A DNA stretch of 64,000 nt from Ramlibacter tataouinensis (lineage in GTDB: Bacteria; Pseudomonadota; Gammaproteobacteria; Burkholderiales; Burkholderiaceae_C). Shown here in pieces: positions 1-6,861 of the stretch. Location of the stretch: NCBI GenBank assembly GCA_002427815.1, contig DIZF01000016.1, forward strand, positions 172,563 through 236,562, written 5' to 3'. The position numbers and the translations under genes were made by a program. The notes under the pieces were generated by a model, which saw only the letters and a program-made list of their open reading frames with translations, was not told where the DNA came from and searched no databases. Position 1 is the stretch's first letter. Each line of letters begins with the position of its first letter.

Positions 1-7
1 GAGCCGC

Positions 8-1408
8 CTACCTGGGCTTCTTTTGCGGCCGCTGCCAGTTTGCGATGCTGACCTGTTTGCCGCGCGCCACGGACAGAGCGCCCGGCGCGGTGTCCTTGGT
101 GATCGTCGAGCCGCCGCCCACGGTGCCGCCGCGGCCGATGGTGACCGGCGCCACCAGCACGCAATTGCTTCCCACGTGCACGTCGTCCTCGATCACGGTG
201 CGGTGCTTGTTGGCGCCGTCGTAGTTGGCGGTGATCGAGCCGGCACCGTAGTTGACGCGCTCCCCCACCACCGAATCGCCCAGGTAGGCCAGGTGGTTGG
301 CCTTGGCGCCGCGCGCCAGCGACGAGTTCTTGATTTCCACGAAGTTGCCCACGTGCACTTCGGGGCCGAGGTCGGCCCCGGGCCGCAGCCGCGCGAATGG
401 CCCGACCCGTGCCTGTTCTCCGACCCGCACGCCGGTCTTCTCGCCGTCGATGTGGGTGAACGGATGGATCACGGCACCCGCGGCGATGCTGGCGTTCGCG
501 ATCACGCAATTCGCGCCTATGGTCACGCCGTCACCGAGCGAGACCCGGCCTTCGAAAATGCAGTTGACATCGATCTCCACGTCTTGCCCGCAGTCCAGCC
601 GGCCGCGCAGGTCGAACCGGGCGGGATCGGCCAGCCGCACGCCCGCTTCCATCAGCGACCGCGCCTGCCGCAGCTGGAAAGCGCGCTCCAGCTGCGCGAG
701 CTGCAGCGGACTGTTGACGCCTTCGACCTGAATAGCGTCGGCCGCCGTCACGGCGACCACGCCGGCGCCGCCCTCGACGGCCAGCTGGACGATATCGGTG
801 AGGTAGTACTCGCCTTGCGCATTGCTGTTGGACAGCCGCGGCAGCCAGCGTTTGAGCAGGGCGTTGGGCACGGCCATGAAGCCGGTGTAGACCTCGCGCA
901 GGCGGCGCTGCGCCTCGGTGGCGTCCTTTTGTTCGACGATGGCCAGGACCTTGTCGCCCTCGCGCAGGATCCGTCCATACCCGGTGGGATCGGTCATTTC
1001 GACACTGAGCAGTGCGAGCCGCTCCCCGCGACTGCTCGCGACCAGCTTCTGCAGGGTGGCCGCTTCGATCAGCGGCACATCGCCGTTGAGGATCAGCGTG
1101 ACGCCGTCGTCGTGCAACGCCGGCACGGCCTGCTGCACGGCATGCCCGGTTCCCAATTGCGGCTCCTGCCGCACGAAGACAGGCCGTTCCCGGCCGCCGG
1201 CCTGGGCCCAGCCTGACAAGGCCGCCTCGACTTCGGCCGCACCGTTGCCAGTGACAACGATCACGCGCCGCGCCGCCAGACCGGCGACGGTGTCCATCAC
1301 ATGCTGCAGCAGTGCGCGGCCGGCCAAACGGTGCAACACTTTGGGCAAGCGGCTCTTCATGCGCGTCCCCTTGCCCGCGGCCATGATGACCACGTCGATT
1401 GCTGTCAT
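8..1408 (-). CDS. glmU: Bifunctional UDP-N-acetylglucosamine pyrophosphorylase / glucosamine-1-phosphate N-acetyltransferase
   Basis: This cytoplasmic enzyme acetylates glucosamine-1-phosphate and then uridylates it, giving UDP-GlcNAc for peptidoglycan and LPS. The 466-residue length is normal for the family. The N-terminal uridyltransferase domain opens with the nucleotide-binding signature AAGKGTRMKSRLPKVLH (from residue 10), and the C-terminal half is a left-handed beta-helix rich in hexapeptide repeats, with the acetyltransferase segment HLAYLGDSVVGERVNYGAG. The ATG is preceded by a GGATAAGGG purine run that can act as a ribosome binding site. The gene is divergent from the lipoprotein gene to its right, with only 20 bp between start codons, so the two promoters must overlap. 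Its stop lies 8 bases from the window edge, so downstream partners are not visible. Identification is secure. Confidence 0.97.
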   Translation of the reverse strand: MTAIDVVIMAAGKGTRMKSRLPKVLHRLAGRALLQHVMDTVAGLAARRVIVVTGNGAAEVEAALSGWAQAGGRERPVFVRQEPQLGTGHAVQQAVPALHDDGVTLILNGDVPLIEAATLQKLVASSRGERLALLSVEMTDPTGYGRILREGDKVLAIVEQKDATEAQRRLREVYTGFMAVPNALLKRWLPRLSNSNAQGEYYLTDIVQLAVEGGAGVVAVTAADAIQVEGVNSPLQLAQLERAFQLRQARSLMEAGVRLADPARFDLRGRLDCGQDVEIDVNCIFEGRVSLGDGVTIGANCVIANASIAAGAVIHPFTHIDGEKTGVRVGEQARVGPFARLRPGADLGPEVHVGNFVEIKNSSLARGAKANHLAYLGDSVVGERVNYGAGSITANYDGANKHRTVIEDDVHVGSNCVLVAPVTIGRGGTVGGGSTITKDTAPGALSVARGKQVSIANWQRPQKKPR

Positions 1409-1428
1409 GCCCTTATCCTTTTTCCGAA

Positions 1429-2301
1429 ATGACGACCTTGCACAGACTTGCCCGGATTATCGTTCTGCTGGCCCTGGCGGCGGGGCTGGCCGCGTGCAGC
1501 GCCGTGAAGCTGGGTTACAACACCCTGGACACTGTCGCGTACTGGTGGCTCGACAGCTACATCGACTTCACCGGCGAGCAGACCCTGCGGGTGCGCGAGG
1601 ACCTTGCGCGGCTGCACCTGTGGCACCGCAGCGAAGAGCTGCCCCGGCTGGCCGAAATGCTGCACAGCATGGAGCAGCTGGCGCCGGGCGACATCAGTCC
1701 GGCCCAGGCCCGCGCTTTTGTCACCGAATTCCGCCAGCGGCTGCGGTTGGTGGCCGACCATGCCGAGCCTGCCGTCGTGACGCTGGCTACCACCCTGCAA
1801 CCGGACCAGCTGCGGCACCTGGAACACAAATACGAAAACAACAACGCGAAATATCGCGACGAGTGGCTGCAGCTCACGGCGACGGAACAGCGCGAAAAGC
1901 GCTATCGCCAATTCCTGGACCGCGCCGAGATGATCTACGGCCCGCTGGAGGCGCCGCAGCGCGAAGCCCTGCGCCGCGATATCGAGCAATCGACCTTCGA
2001 TCCGCAGCGCATCCTGGCCGATCGCCAGCGCCGGCAGCGGGACGCCCTGCAGACCCTGCGCCGGCTGACGCGCCCGCAGGTCGACTTCGATGCTGCGCGC
2101 AAGCTGTTGCGCGGCTACCTGGATCGGTTCGAGAATTCCCCCGACAGGACTTACCGCGACTACCAGGAAGCGCTGATCGAGGAAGGCTGCCGCAGCTTCG
2201 CCGTGCTGCACAACAGCACCAGCCTGGCTCAGCGGGAGGTGGCCGTCCGGCGCCTGCGCGCGTATCAGCGCGACCTGCGCGAGCTCGCCACATCACGATG
2301 A
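1429..2301 (+). CDS. DUF6279-family lipoprotein
   Basis: This is a predicted outer-membrane or periplasmic lipoprotein of 290 residues with no known function. The N-terminus has basic residues, a hydrophobic stretch and the lipobox LAAC (residues 20-23), followed by SAVKLGYN and a YWWLDSYIDF motif typical of the DUF6279 family. The rest is charged, helical and rich in Arg, Gln and Glu. I chose the ATG at 1429 because it places the signal peptide at the N-terminus; an upstream in-frame TTG at 1399 would overlap glmU and add ten non-signal residues. It is divergent from glmU. The family assignment is by motif recall and no function is claimed. Confidence 0.82.
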   Translation: MTTLHRLARIIVLLALAAGLAACSAVKLGYNTLDTVAYWWLDSYIDFTGEQTLRVREDLARLHLWHRSEELPRLAEMLHSMEQLAPGDISPAQARAFVTEFRQRLRLVADHAEPAVVTLATTLQPDQLRHLEHKYENNNAKYRDEWLQLTATEQREKRYRQFLDRAEMIYGPLEAPQREALRRDIEQSTFDPQRILADRQRRQRDALQTLRRLTRPQVDFDAARKLLRGYLDRFENSPDRTYRDYQEALIEEGCRSFAVLHNSTSLAQREVAVRRLRAYQRDLRELATSR

Positions 2302-2353
2302 CGGAGGTCTCCCCGTCGCGAGCACGGGCTCAGCGCTCGCCCCTGGCCACCGA

Positions 2354-3343
2354 TCACGCTTGCAGCGCGGCCCACATTTCCTTGTCGCGCTCGGCGGTCC
2401 AGATCCGGGGATTCCTGATGCCGCTGGCCTCGTCATAGGCACGGCTCACATCGAACGGCAGGCAATGCTCGTAAATGAAGACATGGCCGAACACCGGGTC
2501 CATCTTCTTGCGCACGTGCGCCATCGCCGACTTCAGGTCCATCCTGGCGGCGGCCGCTTCCTTGGCCGAGGCGTACAGCGTTTCCACCCAGCGCCTGGTG
2601 TAATCCAGCGCCTTGTTGACTTGCGACGCACCCTTCATCGCTTCACCGCGTCCGGGAACGATGGCTTCGGCACGCAGCGCACGCAAAGCCTCCAGGGTGG
2701 CGGGCCACTCCTGCAGGTGGGCATCGCCCGTGTAGACGCCGGCCTCGTACTCCACCAAGTCGCCCGAGAACAGCACCTTCTCCTCCTCGACCCAGGCAAT
2801 GGTGTCGCCGCTCGTGTGGCCGGGGCCGGGGTGCCAGACCTGGACCCGCACGCCGCCCAGGTCCAGCGTGAGCTTGCCCGGCACTTCGCCGCGCACCGGA
2901 TTGCCGCCGGCTATCACCATGGTCGGCCAGGTCAGCCCCGTGACGCTTTCGGCGTTGCGGAACAGCCGCGGGAAGCGCTCCATCTCGGACTGCATGTCCT
3001 GCTTGCCGCGCTCGACGATAAGTTGGAGGGTGCCTTCACTGGCGATGATCTCGGTCGCACCCTCGGCGGCATAGGCGCTGGCGCCCAGCACCCGCACAGC
3101 GTGGTAGTGCGTGAGCAGCACGTACTTGATCGGCTTGTCGCTGACAGTGCGGATGCGCGCGATCAGCTCGCGCGCCATCGCGGGCGTGGCGGTCGCATCG
3201 CTCACCATGATGAACTTGTCGCCGATGATGACGCCGGAATTCGGGTCGCCCTCGGCGGTGTAGGCCCAGCAGTGCGCGCTGAGCTGCTCGAAGGTGATCT
3301 TCTTGTCGGCCAGGTCGGCCTGGCTGGCGAAAGCTTTGGACAT
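2354..3343 (-). CDS. MBL-fold metallohydrolase-like protein with degenerate metal site
   Basis: This 329-residue protein has the metallo-beta-lactamase fold order. Where active enzymes have HxHxDH it reads THYHAVR (residues 78-84). It then has PGPGHTSGD (His176), LFSGD (Asp195) and PGRG (residues 230-233), where the usual motif is PGHG. Three of the usual ligands (Asp, His and a late His) are therefore replaced by Val83, Arg84 and Arg232, while His79, His81, His176 and Asp195 remain. It may bind one metal or act on an unusual substrate. The ATG at 3343 follows a strong AGGAGA ribosome binding site. It stands alone between the DUF6279 gene and gntK, on the same strand as gntK but 83 bp downstream of it. 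The substrate is unknown. Confidence 0.8.
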   Translation of the reverse strand: MSKAFASQADLADKKITFEQLSAHCWAYTAEGDPNSGVIIGDKFIMVSDATATPAMARELIARIRTVSDKPIKYVLLTHYHAVRVLGASAYAAEGATEIIASEGTLQLIVERGKQDMQSEMERFPRLFRNAESVTGLTWPTMVIAGGNPVRGEVPGKLTLDLGGVRVQVWHPGPGHTSGDTIAWVEEEKVLFSGDLVEYEAGVYTGDAHLQEWPATLEALRALRAEAIVPGRGEAMKGASQVNKALDYTRRWVETLYASAKEAAAARMDLKSAMAHVRKKMDPVFGHVFIYEHCLPFDVSRAYDEASGIRNPRIWTAERDKEMWAALQA

Positions 3344-3426
3344 TGCGGGGTCTCCTGGCGCGCGCGGGCGCAAAACTGCAAAGGCGGATGTTAACGAAGG
3401 GACTGCCCGCGCGCGGCGCCCGACGC

Positions 3427-3975
3427 TCAATCCCCTGCTGCGCGCAGCCAGCTCACTGCCCGCTGCGCCACCTGCTCCAGTGGCTGGCCGGCGTCCACCA
3501 CCAGCACCCCCGGCTCATGCGCCGGGTCTTCCAGCGCAGCGAACTGGCTGGCCACCAGGCTGGGTGGATAGAAATGGCCGCCCCGGGCGGCGACGCGCTC
3601 CAGCGCCTGCTCCTGCGACAACGCCAGATGGACGAAACGCAATCCCGGCGCGGCCTGGCGCAAGCTGTCCCGGTAGCTGCGCTTGAGCGCCGAGCAGGTC
3701 AGCACCGCTCCGCTGTCGTGGCGAGCCAGCTCGCGGCCCAGCCGGTCGAGCCAGCCGGCCCGATCGCCGTCGTCCAGCGGCACGCCCTGGCGCATCTTCT
3801 CGATGTTCGAGGCCGGATGGAATTCGTCGCCTTCGATCAACGGCAGCGCCAACTCCCGCGCGATCCGCCGGCCCACCGCGGACTTGCCGCAGCCGGATAC
3901 CCCCATGACAACGATGTGAGCCCCCACGCTTGCGGCTGGAGCCGCTGCGCCGGCCGATCCGTCTTTGCGCGTCAT
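3427..3975 (-). CDS. gntK: Gluconokinase, GntK/IdnK type
   Basis: This enzyme phosphorylates D-gluconate to 6-phosphogluconate with ATP. The Walker A motif GVSGCGKS lies at residues 24-31, followed by the family motif EGDEFHPASNIEKMRQGVPL and the substrate/lid segment DRAGWLDRL; VLTCSALKRSYRD is also typical. It has 182 residues, slightly long because of a roughly 18-residue Ala-rich N-terminal extension before the first strand. The start codon overlaps the stop of the upstream tetR gene as ATGA, so the two are translationally coupled and form an operon. No gluconate transporter or 6-phosphogluconate pathway gene is next to it. Confidence 0.92.
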   Translation of the reverse strand: MTRKDGSAGAAAPAASVGAHIVVMGVSGCGKSAVGRRIARELALPLIEGDEFHPASNIEKMRQGVPLDDGDRAGWLDRLGRELARHDSGAVLTCSALKRSYRDSLRQAAPGLRFVHLALSQEQALERVAARGGHFYPPSLVASQFAALEDPAHEPGVLVVDAGQPLEQVAQRAVSWLRAAGD

Positions 3976-4571
3976 TGACTTAACCCATGTTCGAGCATGG
4001 CGATGACTTCCTCGGCGAATGCCGCATAGCTCAGCGGCCCGCCCGGACGCAGCCAGGTGAAAGTCCAGTTGATCATGCCGAACAGCATCATGGCCACCGC
4101 CATCTGATTGCCGGCGTTCACCCGCGCCGGATAGGCCCGGCGCAGGAAGCGCGTGACGGCGGCCACCACGTCCCGCTGCCGGTTCAGGATCAGGTCGCGC
4201 TGGGCGGGCCCGAGAAACTGGGTGTCATGCAGCAGGGCCGCGTGGCGGGTGGCGGAATGCTCGTACTCCGCCAGGAAACTGCGCACCAGTTCATGCAAGG
4301 CGGCCCGCTCGTCCAGGTCGCGGCGCTGTGCGGTGGCTTCGGCCTGGCCGATGATGGCCAGCAGGCGCTGGGTGTAGCGGTCCAGCAAATCGAACAGGAT
4401 CGCTTCCTTGCTCTCGTAATAGTGATAGAGCCTGGCCTTGGACGTGCCGCCGGCAGCGGCGATGTGGCTCATGCTCGCGGCAGGATAGCTGCGCTGGGCG
4501 AAGCACTGGGCCGCCAGATCCAGGATCCCGTCGCGCTTGAGGTCGTGCTGGGAAGACTTGGGCCGGGCCAT
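3972..4571 (-). CDS. TetR/AcrR-family transcriptional regulator
   Basis: This is a 199-residue DNA-binding repressor. The N-terminal helix-turn-helix covers about residues 14-58 and ends in the signature KARLYHYYESKEAILFDLL; the C-terminal half is a helical ligand domain. It is followed by gntK with an ATGA overlap. The HTH resembles those of betaproteobacterial regulators of the phenylacetate pathway (PaaR-like), and a strong TetR-type palindrome lies before paaA at 33740-33763. A regulatory link is possible but unproven: no copy of that palindrome is seen before this gene. A GATAAT hexamer lies 7 bp before the ATG with no evident ribosome binding site, suggesting a leaderless message. Confidence 0.88.
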   Translation of the reverse strand: MARPKSSQHDLKRDGILDLAAQCFAQRSYPAASMSHIAAAGGTSKARLYHYYESKEAILFDLLDRYTQRLLAIIGQAEATAQRRDLDERAALHELVRSFLAEYEHSATRHAALLHDTQFLGPAQRDLILNRQRDVVAAVTRFLRRAYPARVNAGNQMAVAMMLFGMINWTFTWLRPGGPLSYAAFAEEVIAMLEHGLSQ

Positions 4572-4614
4572 GCCGGGAATTATCGACGCCCGGCTAGTCG
4601 CGACGATCGCATCA

Positions 4615-4794
4615 TCACCTCAACATTCGCTGCGAGGGCTGCTCGGCCGATGCGCGGCCGCAGTCCAGGGACGTGTCGGCCATGACCTGGCTGCGCAATT
4701 CATGCGCGCGCTCGCGCCGGGCTGTCACGACAACAGTCGGCAGCGTGATGTGAACCCGCGCGTCGGTGGCTGCCGGGCTTGCGAACCTGTTCAT
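4615..4794 (-). CDS. Small hypothetical protein translationally coupled to the DUF2917 gene
   Basis: This is a 59-residue ORF whose ATG overlaps the stop codon of the upstream DUF2917 gene as ATGA. The sequence MNRFASPAAT is followed by the hydrophobic, Val-rich segment HITLPTVVVTARR and then a polar tail with one Cys. The overlap and the amphipathic core suggest that it is translated. There is no recognisable domain and no signal peptide. It is probably co-expressed with the DUF2917 protein, whose role is also unknown. The call rests on position and composition only. Confidence 0.5.
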   Translation of the reverse strand: MNRFASPAATDARVHITLPTVVVTARRERAHELRSQVMADTSLDCGRASAEQPSQRMLR

Positions 4795-5144
4795 GGGCAG
4801 CTCCCGGCCGGCCCGCCCGCCCCCATTGCCCGCGCGGCCGCGACTGGCGACTGCATCGGATCCCAGCTGAAAAAGGCTGGCGCGTCGGACCGCCAGGACT
4901 CGACCACCACGTGCTGCCCGGCCTTGACGCACAGTCGCTCGCCTGCGCGGACAACCCGGTCGCCCAGGTCGTTGGGCGGGCCGCTGTGCGGGCCGTCGAA
5001 AGTGGCCCAGACCTCGCCGTACACCACCTGCAAAGCGCCGGCCTGGCGCGGGCTCAGGGTCAAGGCACGGCCGGGCGCCAGCTTCCATGCGCCCGGTGCC
5101 TGCCGGCCGGGCGATTGCGCGGGATCGAGATGTTGCAGGGTCAT
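4791..5144 (-). CDS. DUF2917 domain-containing protein
   Basis: This 117-residue protein shows the DUF2917 pattern: a basic start, LSPRQAGALQVVYGEVWATFDGP (residues 30-52), a GDRVVRAGERLCVKAGQHVVVESW beta-strand region and an FFSWDP motif near the end. The fold is probably a small cupin-like beta-sandwich; the function is not known. It is divergent from a LysR gene across 115 bp, an arrangement that suggests it is a target of that regulator. A GGAG ribosome binding site precedes the ATG. The next gene overlaps it by 4 bp. Confidence 0.8.
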   Translation of the reverse strand: MTLQHLDPAQSPGRQAPGAWKLAPGRALTLSPRQAGALQVVYGEVWATFDGPHSGPPNDLGDRVVRAGERLCVKAGQHVVVESWRSDAPAFFSWDPMQSPVAAARAMGAGGPAGSCP

Positions 5145-5259
5145 GGTGCCACTCCGGTTGTGATTTCAGCATCAAATGATCGGCCAGGTTCACTTGGAAA
5201 TCCAATGAAAAGCAGCTACGCTATTGATGCCGAATTGGCATTAATCAGGAAGCTGTCCC

Positions 5260-6255
5260 GTGGCCGATACCCCTTCCATGCCGCAACCGGAAATGCGCCT
5301 GCGCACCCGGCCCATCTCCGCTGGCAATCTGTGCGCCTTCGAAGCGGTGGCGCGCCACCTGAACTTCCGCGCCGCCTCGGAGGAAATGGCGTTGACCCAA
5401 TCGGCCGTCAGCCGCCAGATCCAGGCGCTGGAACGGGAAGTGGGGGTCAGCCTGTTCCTGCGGCATACGCGGGCGGTGGAGTTGACCGGCGCCGGGTCGC
5501 AACTGCTGCTCGCCGTGAACCAGGCCCTGCCCCGCGTCGACGGCGCGGTACGCCAGATCCGGCAGAGTGCGGGGCGTCGCACGGTGGCCATCACAACTTT
5601 CGCGTCGTTCGCCTCGATGTGGCTGATTCCGCGGCTGGAGCAGTTCCAGCGTGACCACCCCGACATCGACATCCGTATCGACGCGTCCGACGTCATCGTC
5701 GACCTGGGCATCGCCGATGTCGACTTGGCGCTGCGGTCGGGGCCAGCCAAGTCGATGCCGGCCCAGGCCATCCGCCTGTTCGGTGAGCAGCTGACGCCGG
5801 TGGCGAGCCCGTGGCTGCTCAAGAGCGGCCCGCCATTGAAGAAGCCTGCCGACCTGGCCCGGTTCGCGCTGATCGAGGATGCGCACCCGGACCACCTGGA
5901 ATGGCTGACATGGCGGCGCTGGTTCGACGAGCACGGCTTGAGCACGCTGCAGCCCAAGCGCTGGCTTTACTTCAACTACAGCTACCAGATGGTGCAGGCC
6001 GCGCTCACCGGCCAGGGCGTGGTGCTGGCGCGATTGCCGCTGGTGGCCGACAGCCTGGCCAGCGGCGACCTCGTAGAACCGCTGCCCGGCCAGCGCATGG
6101 ATTCCCCCATGTCCTACTGGCTGGTGGTGGGTCCGCGCGCCGAGCAGCGACCGCAGGTCAAGGCCTTTGCCGAGTGGCTGATGGCGCAGGGCAGGGCCAC
6201 GCGCCGGATCATCGGCGAGGATGCGGACGCCGTTACGGCCGATGCCGCCGATTGA
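5260..6255 (+). CDS. LysR-family transcriptional regulator (GcvA-like)
   Basis: This is a 331-residue LysR regulator. The N-terminal winged HTH covers residues 18-77 (LCAFEAVARHLNFRAASEEMALTQSAVSRQIQALE), and a periplasmic-binding-protein-like effector domain follows. The GTG at 5260 has an AGGAAG ribosome binding site 7 bp upstream, so I prefer it to the ATG at 5278, although the latter cannot be excluded. It is divergent from the DUF2917 gene. The 5145-5259 spacer contains AT-rich stretches where LysR boxes would be expected, for example around 5168-5180. The effector is unknown. Confidence 0.9.
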   Translation: MADTPSMPQPEMRLRTRPISAGNLCAFEAVARHLNFRAASEEMALTQSAVSRQIQALEREVGVSLFLRHTRAVELTGAGSQLLLAVNQALPRVDGAVRQIRQSAGRRTVAITTFASFASMWLIPRLEQFQRDHPDIDIRIDASDVIVDLGIADVDLALRSGPAKSMPAQAIRLFGEQLTPVASPWLLKSGPPLKKPADLARFALIEDAHPDHLEWLTWRRWFDEHGLSTLQPKRWLYFNYSYQMVQAALTGQGVVLARLPLVADSLASGDLVEPLPGQRMDSPMSYWLVVGPRAEQRPQVKAFAEWLMAQGRATRRIIGEDADAVTADAAD

Positions 6256-6264
6256 GCTGCCGGC

Positions 6265-6852
6265 TCAGCGGATCGGCCAGACCACTCCGTTGTCGTTGAG
6301 GATGGCGTCCAGCGGCACGTCATGCGGCTCCGGCTCGAAATCGAACAGGAACTCCTGGGTGAAACCCAGGCCGACGGTATAGGGCTTGGGTTGCAGGGTC
6401 GACAGCGTGCGGTCGTAGAAACCGCCGCCATAACCCAGGCGGTAGCCGCCGGGGCCGTAGCCGACACAGGGCACGAACAACAGGGTGGGCACAATCACCT
6501 CGGTCTCCTTGGGCTTGGGGATGCCGAAGGCATCTTCTTCCATCGGGCAGCCCGGGAACCATGCGTGAAACTTCAGGGTCTTGCGCACCTTGTCCACCAC
6601 CGGCAATCCGATGCGCCGGGGTTGCGGCTCGTCCAGCAGTTCTCCGTCTTCCTTCCACCGGTGCAGCGCGGGCAGGGGGTCGAATTCGCCCTTGATGGGC
6701 CAGTACGCGCCGATCACGATGTCGGGCCGGTTGACCAGCCAGATGCGCACGACCCGCTGCAGCATGTCGCAGCGGCGTACGCGGTCCGGCATGTTCAACC
6801 GCTGCCGGATCAGGCGCTCGCGCACGACCCTTTTTTGTTGTGACTTGTCCAT
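6265..6852 (-). CDS. 5-formyltetrahydrofolate cyclo-ligase
   Basis: This enzyme converts 5-formyl-THF to 5,10-methenyl-THF using ATP, recycling a folate storage form. The 195-residue protein opens with basic residues and ERLIRQRLNMPDRVRRCDM, has the substrate strand IGAYWPIKGEFDPLP, and carries the nucleotide/magnesium signature GYGGGFYDRTL (around residue 150) preceded by VGYGPGGYRLG. The ATG is at 6852. It is divergent from the lytic transglycosylase gene, with only 9 bp between the two start codons. Homologues in gamma-proteobacteria sit beside 6S RNA; no such RNA gene was recognised here. Confidence 0.93.
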   Translation of the reverse strand: MDKSQQKRVVRERLIRQRLNMPDRVRRCDMLQRVVRIWLVNRPDIVIGAYWPIKGEFDPLPALHRWKEDGELLDEPQPRRIGLPVVDKVRKTLKFHAWFPGCPMEEDAFGIPKPKETEVIVPTLLFVPCVGYGPGGYRLGYGGGFYDRTLSTLQPKPYTVGLGFTQEFLFDFEPEPHDVPLDAILNDNGVVWPIR

Positions 6853-6861
6853 AATCGACCA

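Noticed and set aside
23..1216. Long open frame on the plus strand opposite glmU
   Set aside because: It is the antisense shadow of a complete, well-conserved glmU; high GC content keeps several frames open. No motif or ribosome binding site supports it.
6256..6264. 6S RNA gene expected beside the cyclo-ligase gene
   Set aside because: Only 9 bp separate the LysR and cyclo-ligase stop codons and no 6S-like structure is seen on either side.
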